Origin: Paenibacillus sp. P25 | Lineage (GTDB): Bacteria > Bacillota > Bacilli > Paenibacillales > NBRC-103111 | Assembly (NCBI GenBank): GCA_024704175.1 | Contig: CP085629.1 | Coordinates: 8,235,501 to 8,299,500 of the forward strand | Length of the DNA: 64,000 nt | Direction: 5' to 3' | Shown: positions 19,841-28,563 of the stretch, piece after piece | Numbering within the stretch: the stretch's first letter is position 1 | Layout: each line of letters begins with the position of its first letter | Notes under the pieces: generated by a model | Databases searched by the model: none | Told to the model about the DNA's origin: nothing | The model's input: the letters and a program-made list of their open reading frames with translations, nothing else | Position numbers and translations under genes: made by a program

Positions 19841-20794
19841 ATGGACGTCATAAAGATTTCTCCAAGAGGCTATTGCTACGGTGTGGTCGACGCGATGGCG
19901 CTGGCCATGCAGGCCGCCAAAGATCTGAATTTGCCGCGACCGGTATATATATTAGGCATGATCGTGCATAATTCGCATGTCACCGATTATTTCGAGAAGG
20001 AAGGCGTTATTACGCTGGACGGACCGAACCGCCTCGACATTCTGGAACAAATCGACAAAGGCACCGTTATTTTTACGGCCCATGGCGTTTCACCGGAGGT
20101 GCGGCGGCGGGCGCGCGAGAAGGGACTGACCGTTGTGGATGCCACCTGTCCCGACGTGACCAAGACGCACGATTTGATCCGCGAGAAGACGGCCGAGGGC
20201 TATGAGATTATTTATATCGGCAAGAAAGGCCACCCCGAGCCGGAAGGCGCCATCGGCGTTGCGCCGGAGCATGTGCATTTGATCGAGAAAGAGAGCGAGA
20301 TCGGCGGGCTTAAGCTGGATACCGATAAAATTCTCATCACGAATCAGACGACGATGAGCCAGTGGGACATCAAGCACTTGATCAACAAGTCGCTAGAAGT
20401 ATACCCGCGGGCTGAAATTCATAACGAGATCTGCCTTGCTACGCAGGTGCGGCAGGAAGCGGTGGCGGAGCAGGCGAAGGAAGCCGAGCTGGTGATCGTA
20501 GTAGGCGACCCGAGGAGCAATAACTCCAATCGGCTGGCTCAGGTTTCCGAGGAGATTGCGGGGGTGAAGGCTTACCGGATTGCGGATATCACTGAGCTGA
20601 GGCAGGAATGGCTGCAAGGCATCAAACGGGTGGCTGTCACTTCGGGAGCGTCAACCCCAACTCCCATTACGAGAGAGGTTATCACTTATTTGGAGCAGTA
20701 TGACCCGGATAACCCGGCTACTTGGGAAATCCGCAGAACCGTGAATATGGACCGGTTGATTCCGGCGGTAAGACATAAAACGGACGCGGAGTAG
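19841..20794 (+). CDS. ispH: 4-hydroxy-3-methylbut-2-enyl diphosphate reductase
   Basis: A 317-residue IspH (LytB), the last step of the non-mevalonate isoprenoid pathway, giving IPP and DMAPP. The three [4Fe-4S] cluster ligands are Cys12 (ISPRGYCYG), Cys103 (VDATCPDV) and Cys198 (NEICLATQVR). The substrate-binding His in GMIVHN and TAHG are present, as are the SNNSNRL block and SGASTPTPI. Start ATG follows a GGCAGG-type site. It is probably co-transcribed with the DUF2062 gene 34 bases downstream. Confidence 0.95.
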   Translation: MDVIKISPRGYCYGVVDAMALAMQAAKDLNLPRPVYILGMIVHNSHVTDYFEKEGVITLDGPNRLDILEQIDKGTVIFTAHGVSPEVRRRAREKGLTVVDATCPDVTKTHDLIREKTAEGYEIIYIGKKGHPEPEGAIGVAPEHVHLIEKESEIGGLKLDTDKILITNQTTMSQWDIKHLINKSLEVYPRAEIHNEICLATQVRQEAVAEQAKEAELVIVVGDPRSNNSNRLAQVSEEIAGVKAYRIADITELRQEWLQGIKRVAVTSGASTPTPITREVITYLEQYDPDNPATWEIRRTVNMDRLIPAVRHKTDAE

Positions 20795-20828
20795 CGACAT
20801 CACGGAAAAAGAAAGGGACGGCAAGCAG

Positions 20829-21363
20829 ATGAGCGCAACGGCGAAAACAAAGAAATCTTTTAACGTCCGTAACACGAAACGCTGGTTTAAATATAAATAT
20901 TTGCTGCTCACCCGCGCCAAAGGCGGCCCAAGCCTGGTCGCAATGGGCTTTTCGATCGGCCTTGCCGTTGAAATGTTTACGTCGCCGACGGCAGGGCTGG
21001 CATTTTTTCTGATATTCCCGTTGGTCTATTTGTTTCGGGCGAGCATGGCCGCGGCTCTGATCGGCTTTGTATTCGGTAAGGTCATCTATATTCCTATGTC
21101 GTTTATCAACCGGATGGTCGGCGGATGGGTGCTTCCGAGAGCCGCGAAACATAATCTTCTTCACATCTTTGCCGGATTGGCTTGACACGTTTATCCGGTT
21201 CAACTTGAAATTATTCGTAGGCGGGGTCATCGTAGGAATCATACTTGGAATTATCGTTTATTTCCCCATTAAGTGGCTGCTCGAATGGTATCACGACAAG
21301 CGTAAAGAAAGACGCAAGAAGCGGAAAGAACAGCTCATGCTTTCATCGGACACGAACGGTTAA
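20829..21363 (+). CDS. DUF2062 membrane protein, frameshifted
   Basis: About 178 residues. The N-terminal half has KGGPSLVAMGFSIGLAVEMF and further hydrophobic segments of the DUF2062 type; the C-terminal half has one more strong membrane helix (GGVIVGIILGIIVYFPIKWLL) and a very basic tail (KRKERRKKRKEQ). An extra T near 21168 creates an early stop; without it the text reads HILPDWLDTFIRFNLK through to the tail. Function unknown. Confidence 0.75.
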
Positions 21364-21494
21364 AAATATTGGGCTCACATATTGACGGGGACGAGTTCCC
21401 CGTTGTATATTTGCTTTAGTGATTAAAAGCTTAAAAGCGGATAAGCGTCGAAGCGTCTAAGTATGAAATAACCTGTCCGAGGAGAGTGTTCACC

Positions 21495-22540
21495 ATGATC
21501 GTTATTCTTTCCAACAAAGTAACCGAAGAACGGATTTCCGAAATTGTTCACCATATTGAGCAACACGAGGTCACCGCTCACGTATCCCGGGGGTGGAACG
21601 TACGGTCATCGGCATCATCGGCAAAGCGAGCCCCGTGCTTGCGGAACAGCTGAGGCGACTGTCCGGCGTGGAGCAGGTCGTGAAGATCTCCAAGTCTTAT
21701 AAGCTCGCATCCCGTGATTTCCATCCCGACAATTCCGTCATCCGAATCGGCGATGTCGAGATCGGCGGAGACGAACTGGTCGTGATGGGGGGACCTTGTG
21801 CCGTGGAATCACCGGAGCAAATCGACGAGATCGCCCGGCTGGTGAAAGCCTCCGGAGCCCAGGTGCTCCGGGGCGGCGCTTTCAAGCCCAGAACCGGCCC
21901 GTACAGCTTCCAGGGTGTTGGGGTGGAAGGTTTGATAATGATGGCCGAAGCGGGCCGCAAGCACGGTCTCTTGACGATTACCGAGGTCATGACGCCGGAA
22001 TATGTCGATGTATGCGCGGAATATGCGGATATCCTCCAGGTCGGAACGCGGAATATGCAGAACTTCGACCTATTGCGCAAGTTGGGAACGATCCAAAAGC
22101 CGGTTCTCTTGAAGCGGGGGTTCAGTGCTACATACGACGAGTTCCTGAACGCGGCGGAATACATTCTCGCCGGCGGAAATCCGAACGTTATGCTGTGCGA
22201 GCGCGGGATTCGGACTTTCGAATCGTATACGCGCAATACCCTGGATCTGGCGGCCATTCCGGCGCTGCAGACGCTAAGCCACCTGCCGGTGATCTCGGAT
22301 CCGAGCCACGGCACCGGCCGCAGAGAGCTGGTCGAGCCGATGAGCAAGGCTTCGGTGGCGGCGGGAGCGAACGGGCTCATTGTCGAAATGCACACGGATC
22401 CGGATAATTCGATGACCGGGGACGGCGTTCAGTCGCTTTTCCCGGAGCAGTTCGCTAAGTTAATGGTCGATCTGGAAAAACTTGCACCGCTCTGCGGCAA
22501 ACGTTTCGACACGAAGAAAGAGCTGGTCCAGACCATCTGA
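21495..22540 (+). CDS. aroF: 3-deoxy-7-phosphoheptulonate (DAHP) synthase, type I-beta, frameshifted
   Basis: First enzyme of the shikimate pathway, joining PEP and erythrose-4-phosphate. About 348 residues: an N-terminal ferredoxin-like regulatory domain (MIVILSNKVTEERISEIVHH) and the TIM-barrel domain with VMGGPCAVES, LRGGAFKPRTGPYSFQG, LKRGFSAT and DPSHGTGRRE, all standard for this family. One G is missing in the run at 21589-21593, splitting the small N-terminal domain from the barrel. The ATG at 21495 has GAGGAGAG upstream. It ends in a clear terminator and is a single-gene unit. Confidence 0.93.
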
Positions 22541-22582
22541 ACATTCGGATTAACGGTCCTTATTCCCAAAGCTTACAACGCA

Positions 22583-22628
22583 CAAAGGCTTGATATTCCT
22601 GAGAAAACGGGAAGTCAAGCCTTTTTTT
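22583..22628 (+). terminator. Intrinsic terminator after aroF
   Basis: AAGGCTTGA / TCAAGCCTT hairpin followed by a T-run. Confidence 0.8.
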
Positions 22629-22657
22629 GTGCAATTTGTGAACAAAGAAGGAGATAG

Positions 22658-22674
22658 TGTGAGCATACCTAACA
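22658..22674. promoter_or_regulatory. GlnR/TnrA-type box upstream of glnA
   Basis: TGTGAGCATACCTAACA matches the TGTNA-N7-TNACA consensus exactly. It lies 28 bases upstream of the glnA -35 box. A second, degenerate copy covers 22680-22696 and ends in TTACA. Confidence 0.7.
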
Positions 22675-22702
22675 CCTTCGTAAAAAATACCTTACATAAG
22701 TA

Positions 22703-22732
22703 TTGACGATGATCCGACAAAAGACTTATAAT
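22703..22732 (+). promoter_or_regulatory. Sigma-A type promoter of glnA
   Basis: TTGACG at 22703-22708 and TATAAT at 22727-22732 with an 18-base spacer. Confidence 0.75.
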
Positions 22733-22813
22733 ATGACCATGATTGAATAAAAACTTGAACAATGTTCGAACAATCAAGCCTAAATGTTCGGAAATTAGGA
22801 GGTTAACGAGTCA

Positions 22814-24238
22814 ATGTCAGTTCAAAACGTGTTAAACACTATCCAAGAAAAAGGCATCGAGTGGGTCGATTTCCGTTTTGTCGATTTGAGCGGCAGAGCA
22901 CATCACATCTCTTTACCGGCTTCCGAAGTGGAAGAAGAAACCTTCGTGAACGGTGTAGCATTTGACGGCTCTTCCATTCCAGGTTTCCGCGGTATTGAAG
23001 AATCCGACATGGTTATGATGCCGGATCCGGAATCCTCCTTCGTTGATCCTTTCACTGCACATCCGACGCTCGTTATTATGTGTAACATCTATACTCCGGA
23101 TGGCGAACGTTACGAGCGCGACCCTCGTTCCATCGCTCAAAAGGCAGAAGAATATCTGCAAAAATCCGGCGTAGGTACAGCGGCATTCTTCGCTCCTGAA
23201 TCCGAGTTCTTTATTTTCGACGAAGTTCGCTATGAAAGCACGCAAAACAGTTCCTCCTTCTTCGTAGATTCCGAAGAAGCTCACTGGAACTCCAACCGTA
23301 AAGAAGAAGGCGGCAACCTGGGCTTCAAAGTGAAGCACAAGGGCGGCTATGTGCCGGTAGCTCCTACGGATTCCCAACAGGACATCCGCAGCGAAATGTG
23401 CCGACTGCTGATCGAATCGGGTCTTCGCATCGAGCGTCATCACCATGAAGTGGCGACAGCCGGCCAAGGCGAAATCAACTTCCGTTTCGACACGCTGACC
23501 AAGACAGCCGACAACCTTCTGAAATACAAATATATTGTGCAAAATACGGCAAGACAATACGGTAAAGTGGCAACCTTCATGCCGAAGCCGATCTTCGGCG
23601 ACAACGGCGCCGGGATGCACGTTCACCAATCGATCTTCAACGGCGACACTCCGCTCTTCTGGGAGAAAGGCGCTTATGCCAACCTGAGCGAAATGGCTCT
23701 GAACTATATCGGCGGTATCCTGTATCATGCTCCGGCACTGATCGCGATCACCAACCCGAGCACGAACTCTTTCAAGCGTCTCGTGCCTGGCTACGAAGCA
23801 CCGGTTAACCTGGTATTCTCCAAAGGTAACCGTTCCGCGACCGTTCGTATTCCGGTGGTCGCCGTTACACCGAAAGGTCGCCGCATCGAGTTCCGTACTC
23901 CGGACTCCACGGCTAACCCGTACCTCGCATTCGCGGCTATGCTGCTTGCAGGTCTGGACGGCATCAAGAAGAAAATCGATCCGCGCGCTCTTGGCTACGG
24001 TCCGCTCGACAAGAACATTTATGAGCTGTCCGATGCAGAAAAAGCGGAAATCCGCAGCGTTCCGGGTTCCCTGGACGAAGCGCTTGATGCACTTGAAGCT
24101 GACTATGAATTCCTGACGGAAGGCGGCGTCTTCACGAAAGAATTCATCGACAACTACATTGCACTGCACCGCGAAGAAACGAAAGCCGTTTCCATCCGCA
24201 TTCATCCGCACGAGTACTCCTTGTACTTCGATCTGTAA
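22814..24238 (+). CDS. glnA: Glutamine synthetase type I
   Basis: A 474-residue GS that makes glutamine from glutamate and ammonia. It shows the N-terminal DFRFVDLSGRAHH, the latch VAFDGSSIPGFRGIEESDM (in part), the metal/substrate blocks FAPESEFFIFD, GQGEINFRFD, NGAGMHVHQSIF, and the adenine-site NRSATVRIP. It is about 30 residues longer than Bacillus GlnA and carries KNIYELSDAEKAEI in the place where GSI-beta enzymes have the adenylylation loop (Tyr near residue 402). No glnR precedes it. Codons look selected for high expression. The upstream GlnR/TnrA box implies nitrogen control. Confidence 0.95.
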   Translation: MSVQNVLNTIQEKGIEWVDFRFVDLSGRAHHISLPASEVEEETFVNGVAFDGSSIPGFRGIEESDMVMMPDPESSFVDPFTAHPTLVIMCNIYTPDGERYERDPRSIAQKAEEYLQKSGVGTAAFFAPESEFFIFDEVRYESTQNSSSFFVDSEEAHWNSNRKEEGGNLGFKVKHKGGYVPVAPTDSQQDIRSEMCRLLIESGLRIERHHHEVATAGQGEINFRFDTLTKTADNLLKYKYIVQNTARQYGKVATFMPKPIFGDNGAGMHVHQSIFNGDTPLFWEKGAYANLSEMALNYIGGILYHAPALIAITNPSTNSFKRLVPGYEAPVNLVFSKGNRSATVRIPVVAVTPKGRRIEFRTPDSTANPYLAFAAMLLAGLDGIKKKIDPRALGYGPLDKNIYELSDAEKAEIRSVPGSLDEALDALEADYEFLTEGGVFTKEFIDNYIALHREETKAVSIRIHPHEYSLYFDL

Positions 24239-24268
24239 GATCCGGTATTATTTATACGAATCATAGAG

Positions 24269-24306
24269 CAACCTTCCCTGTCGATCGGGGAGGTTGTTTT
24301 CTTTTT
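24269..24306 (+). terminator. Intrinsic terminator after glnA
   Basis: CAACCTTCCC / GGGGAGGTTG hairpin followed by T-rich sequence. Confidence 0.8.
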
Positions 24307-24405
24307 CGGAAGTTCACCCTTTTGTAACAAATGCCCCTTATACTGACGATATCTTTAGTAGGAAATCGTTTCCTTCCATTATTGGGGAAACAGGGAGGTG
24401 ACGTT

Positions 24406-25723
24406 ATGGGTGGCGGATGGACCGAGAAGGAAGCGGCTCATTTGCTGAGCAGGACGACGTTTTACGCGGGTATTCAGGAAGTGAACGCATCTGTAGATCT
24501 CGGGAAGGAGGAGACGGTGCGCCGCTTATTAGAAGGAGAGCCGCTGACGGGAGAACCCAAGGAGCTTCTGCCGCTGGAGCAGGTGAAGGCGGACGGGAAG
24601 GAGCTGGCGGCCGATCAAATCGTCGATCAGCAGACCTATTGGCTGTACCGGATGGTGAACACCGATTCGCCTCTTGTCGAGAAAATGACATTATTCTGGC
24701 ACGGGCATTTTGCCACTTCTTATCAGAAGGTACGTGAAATCCCACTGATGCTCCGGCAGAACGAATTGTTTCGGAAGCAAGCGCTTGGCGGCTTTCGCGA
24801 TTTGGTGGAGCAGGTGACCAAGGATCCCGCCATGATGCTGTACCTCGATACGAATAACAACCGGAAAGGGAAGCCGAATGAGAATTACGCCCGTGAGGTA
24901 ATGGAGCTTTTCACTCTGGGCATCGGCCATTATACGGAGCAGGATATTCGCGAGGCAAGGCCCGGGCCTTGACGGGTTGGAGCTATGATAAGAAGACGGA
25001 CGAGGTCAAGTTTAATCCGAAACAGCATGACAACGGAATAAAGTCATTTCTCGGTGAAAGCGGCCCTTTGGATGAGAAGAATGTGATCGCTATCCTGTTC
25101 AAGCAGGAAGCGCCGCCTCGTTTTATAGCCAAAAAGCTGCTCGTGTATTTCGCGGCGGATAATCCGACGGATGATTGGGTAGACAAGCTGGCCGCGGTTT
25201 TCGCTAAAAATTTCAATATTCGGGAGACGCTGAGCTTTTTGTTCCTGAGTGATGATTTTTATGCGGAGGCTAGTCAGGGCGCATTGATTAAGACGCCAGC
25301 GGAATATGTGGCCGGCCTCGTCAAAGCGTTTGACCTGCCGCTCGCTAAAGGCTTCGTCCAGGCGATGCGAAAGATGGGACAGGAGCTCTACCTTCCGCCT
25401 GATGTGGCGGGATGGAGAGGTGGGACGGCCTGGTTATCCTCATCAAGTCTGCTCGCCCGGTATCAATTTGCCGAATCCGTGGCCAAGAGACTGAGCAACG
25501 ATATACTGAACAAGCCCGAATTTCGTCCGGAGTCACAAGCCGAGGCGGATGGGTGGGTACAGCGGTTCGGGAATATCGTCGGCATTCGGAACTTCGGAGA
25601 TCAATCCAAACGGGTACTCTCCCAATATGCCGAGGACACGTTCCTTCATGCGGGCCAGAAGACCGGCGGGATGCGGGGTCGCTGCAGCTCGTGATGATCA
25701 GCCCGGAAGCGCAGATGAAATAA
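24406..25723 (+). CDS. DUF1800 family protein, frameshifted
   Basis: About 439 residues, from an ATG with GGAGGTG seven bases upstream. Typical DUF1800 blocks are AAHLLSRTTFYA, MTLFWHGHFATS, MMLYLDTNNNRKGKPNENYAREVMELFTLG (in part), and LYLPPDVAGWRGG. Two shifts are seen: near 24954-24958 (expected ARALTGWSYD) and a lost G near 25675-25678 (expected SLQLVMISPEAQMK at the end). DUF1800 is regularly paired with DUF1501, as it is here, 15 bases away. The biochemical role of the pair is not established. Confidence 0.85.
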
Positions 25724-25738
25724 GGAGGAGGAAGCCGT

Positions 25739-26976
25739 ATGAAGCTGACGAGAAGAGACTTCATTATTAAAGGAACGGCGCCGCTGGCCACACTCGGACT
25801 GGGCGGCCCGCTGATTTTTGCCGAGAGCGGCAGTGTGCTGTCATCCCGCGCCGAGAATTCGGCGGAACCCGATTCGCCGGTACTCGTCGTCATTCAATTA
25901 TCCGGGGGCAACGACGGGATCAATACGCTTATTCCTTACGGGATGGGAGGATATTTCGACGCACGTCCGACGCTGAAGATTACGGAGAGTGAAGTGCTGA
26001 CCATCAACAATCAGGTCGGGCTGCATCCAAGCCTGGTTAACCTGAAAGAACTATATAACAATGGAAAGCTGGCTATCGTTCAAGGTGTGGGGTATCCGAA
26101 CCCGGACCATTCCCATTTTCGCTCCATGGAAATTTGGCAAACCGCGGAGCCGGAGAAGATGATTCGAAGCGGGTGGCTAGGACGTTACGCGGAAACTTCC
26201 CTGAGTGGGGAATCAAATCCGCTTAAAGCCCTGCAGATAGGGAGCAGCGCCAATAAAGCAATGATTTCGGATAGGGTCAGTATCCCTGTGATTCAATCTC
26301 TGGAGTCCTATAACTTTCTGGATCCCAGAACGCCTAGGCAGGACCAGAACCGGATTGCCACAGCCTTTCTGGATATGTACGACCCGTCCAGACAGGGCAC
26401 GGTGATTCAAGTGGCCTGCAAGCGGGGCAAGGAAGCTTATGAGAGTGTAGAGGCGGTTCATAGCCTGGCAAATGCTTATCAAGTCAAAGTCGAGTATCCC
26501 AAATCAGGCATTGCCAAGGACCTGCAGCTTGTGGTTAAAATGCTCTCCGGGCGCTCCGGGACACGGGTATTCTACCTTCAGCTCGGCGGCTTCGACGATC
26601 ATGCGCAGGAGAAGGAGCAGCATGCAAAACTGCTTAAGCGGCTCGACGAGGCGCTTGGCGCATTTTATAAGGATTTGGAGACACAGGGGCTCGCAGACCG
26701 GGTAGTAACGCTGGCGTTCTCGGAATTCGGCCGGCGTGTGAAAGAGAACGGGAACGGCGGCACGGATCACGGAACGGTCGCGCCGGTCTTTGTTCTGGGC
26801 GGCAAAGTGAAGGGAGGGCTCTACGGCGTCATGCCGAGTCTTACCGATCTGGACAATGGTGATCTTAAGTATGAGGTGGACTTCCGCTCGGTGTATTATA
26901 CCGTATTGGATCAATGGTTGAAGGGAGACGCCCAGGGGTGCTGGGCAGGGCTTACGAGAAGCTGGGGTTCATTTGA
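25739..26976 (+). CDS. DUF1501 family protein with Tat-like signal, frameshifted at the end
   Basis: About 413 residues. The N-terminus has a Tat-type motif (TRRDFIIKG) and a hydrophobic stretch (APLATLGLGGPLIF), so export in folded form is likely. Family blocks are IQLSGGNDGINTLIPYG, NPDHSHFRSMEIWQ, QLGGFDDHAQEKEQH and FSEFGRRVKENGNGGTDHGT, which place it in the sulfatase-like DUF1501 group. One G is missing near 26935-26938; repaired, the protein ends GVLGRAYEKLGFI. It forms an operon with the DUF1800 gene and is followed by a strong terminator. Confidence 0.88.
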
Positions 26977-27010
26977 ATTGAAGATGGTCAGTTGTGAAGG
27001 ATGGACAAAT

Positions 27011-27035
27011 CGAGGCCGGGGGCCTCGTTTTTTTT
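27011..27035 (+). terminator. Intrinsic terminator after the DUF1501 gene
   Basis: CGAGGCC GGG GGCCTCG hairpin directly followed by eight T. Confidence 0.9.
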
Positions 27036-27096
27036 GTTAAATCCTGGTTTAGAAAGCGCAGTCATTTTGGGGGTAGCCGCTGATCCGGACAGAGGC

Positions 27097-27480
27097 TTAA
27101 TTACTTTCATCTTTCCGGATCGAACGCTCGGCTCTGACAAAGGCAATGAAACGTTTGGCTTCCTCGGGGGTCAACTGCTTCCCGTCCACGGTCAGAGCAA
27201 ATTTTTCCATAATCTTCTCGTCGGATAATTCCAGACTGTTGACGAAATCTCTCACGTCATCATCGAGCGAAGAATGAGGGTCATCCGTTCTTCCGATCAA
27301 ATAATCGATAGGGACCTTGAAGAAGTTTGCAATCGCCACCATGGTGTTGTAATCCGGTTCTCTTCTATTATTTTCATAATGGGACAGAGAGGCTCGGGTA
27401 ATCCCGAGTTTGCTTGCTAATTCTTCCTGGGTCAATGCATGCTTGTCGCGAAGCATGGCAATCCGCTCTCCGTATTTCAT
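27097..27480 (-). CDS. Xre-family transcriptional regulator 1
   Basis: About 127 residues from an ATG at 27480 with GGAGGT upstream. The N-terminal 65 residues are a clear helix-turn-helix of the Xre/cI type: RIAMLRDKHALTQEELASKL then the recognition region ITRASLSHYENNRREPDY. The C-terminal half (SSLDDDVRDFVNSLELSDE..., TPEEAKRFIAFVRAERS) is helical and may dimerise or bind an antirepressor. It is divergent from a PilZ-like gene whose promoter carries the GATACAA palindrome, so autoregulation or control of its neighbour is likely. The recognition region is nearly the same as in the second regulator at 35057. Confidence 0.9.
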   Translation of the reverse strand: MKYGERIAMLRDKHALTQEELASKLGITRASLSHYENNRREPDYNTMVAIANFFKVPIDYLIGRTDDPHSSLDDDVRDFVNSLELSDEKIMEKFALTVDGKQLTPEEAKRFIAFVRAERSIRKDESN

Positions 27481-27572
27481 TCGACTACCTCCAGTGGTAA
27501 CATGCGTTGTTATGTAGAGTACCGTACTATTATCAAGATAGCATGTTTTTTGGTGAGAGCACAAACAATTAC

Positions 27573-27601
27573 TTGACGTGATACAAAACGTATCTTATCT
27601 T
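27573..27601 (+). promoter_or_regulatory. Promoter with operator in its spacer, for the PilZ-like gene
   Basis: TTGACG (27573-27578), a 17-base spacer holding GATACAAAACGTATC (27580-27594), then TATCTT (27596-27601). The placement is what is expected of a repressor site. Confidence 0.65.
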
Positions 27602-27620
27602 TAGATTATGCCCTCGATAA

Positions 27621-27635
27621 TATACTATATGTATC
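27621..27635. promoter_or_regulatory. Degenerate GATACAA-type operator
   Basis: TATACTATATGTATC keeps both TATAC/GTATC-type arms, 41 bp centre to centre from the perfect copy upstream. Confidence 0.4.
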
Positions 27636-27680
27636 AATTTACAGAATTTTACCAAAAAACGATAAATAGGATGATGAATC

Positions 27681-28130
27681 ATGTATTGGAACTTGGAGAA
27701 TTACAAGCAAATTGAAATGCAAAAGCCGCTATCCTCTCTGGAATGCCGGTTATCGATAGCCAAGGTGAATGGGAAACCGGTTCACAGCGGCTATGCGATC
27801 GTCCGGATCGTCCGGCTCGATACCCATGAAATCAGCTTCACCAGCGATCTTGTGCTTCCTACGGATCAAATGATGACCGTGTGCTTCGAGCTTGTTACCG
27901 AGACGCAGTCCATCCGTTTGGAGGGGCGTGTTATGTCCAGAGAGAATCATTCTGCGCCATATAGATATGGGGTGAAGTATGATATTCCGGATGCCCGTCG
28001 TTTACTCTTGGTTTCCATGATCAACAGGCTGGCCTCCGAATCGGAATCTTATGCGGCCAAGGCCGTCGAAAGCTATGCCTCCTGTCACATCCTTCCCGAA
28101 CTGCAGCCGAGAATCAATTGTTTGACTTGA
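27681..28130 (+). CDS. PilZ-like domain protein
   Basis: A 149-residue protein with a predicted beta-barrel pattern resembling PilZ domains: YAIVRIVRLDTHEISFTSDLVL (in part), then VCFELVTETQSIRLEGRVMSRE and RYGVKYDI. The c-di-GMP signature RxxxR and the D-x-S-x-x-G motif are not evident, so it may be a PilZ fold that does not bind the nucleotide. It is divergent from Xre regulator 1, with the operator in its promoter spacer. In EPS systems PilZ-type proteins often tie polymer production to c-di-GMP; that link is an inference here. Confidence 0.6.
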   Translation: MYWNLENYKQIEMQKPLSSLECRLSIAKVNGKPVHSGYAIVRIVRLDTHEISFTSDLVLPTDQMMTVCFELVTETQSIRLEGRVMSRENHSAPYRYGVKYDIPDARRLLLVSMINRLASESESYAAKAVESYASCHILPELQPRINCLT

Positions 28131-28234
28131 ACGAGAGATGTGAGATATTGTACTCTAAAAAAAATTTTAGAATCTATGTTGAGTTGAATCGATTCGAAAG
28201 AACAAATTCCGACAAAAAATACGAAAATCTATGT

Positions 28235-28263
28235 TTGACAGAGATACATACTGTAACATAAAG
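28235..28263 (+). promoter_or_regulatory. Promoter with degenerate operator in its spacer
   Basis: TTGACA (28235-28240), a 17-base spacer containing GATACATACTGTAAC (28243-28257), then ATAAAG (28258-28263). It has the same layout as the promoters at 27573, 46765 and 51668, and it precedes a 56-residue ORF. Confidence 0.5.
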
Positions 28264-28321
28264 TGTTATTGTACACATTTTAAAGAGAGACGCAGTTATT
28301 CGGATAAAGGAGAGTATGCCC

Positions 28322-28492
28322 ATGAGTCATGTTTTTTCGAATCAGGATAAGGTCGTTTTGGACATCCACAAAATTTTGGCACAGATGAATATCGATGAAG
28401 AGAAATATACCCGGATCTGTACAATGAATCAGAATAACGGCAACCTTTCCTCCCCACAATCTCCCAGTAAGCTTTCTGCTACCCTTAGCTAA
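28322..28492 (+). CDS. Small 56-residue protein under the shared operator
   Basis: ATG at 28322 with an AAAGGAGAG site eight bases upstream. The product starts MSHVFSNQDKVVLDIHKILA and has a polar Ser/Asn-rich tail; no signal peptide or membrane segment is present. It has its own promoter with the degenerate palindrome. Its size and its place near Xre regulator 1 recall small antirepressors such as SinI, but I see no sequence similarity to SinI. Function unknown. Confidence 0.55.
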   Translation: MSHVFSNQDKVVLDIHKILAQMNIDEEKYTRICTMNQNNGNLSSPQSPSKLSATLS

Positions 28493-28563
28493 CCTCAGCA
28501 ATTCTCAATCAAGAACGTCCCTTCGGCATAAAGTAGTATATCGGTTCGGTACGCGCCTGGCGA

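Noticed and set aside
28322..28492. Naming the 56-residue ORF SinI
   Set aside because: Only size and position are similar; no shared sequence motif is visible.
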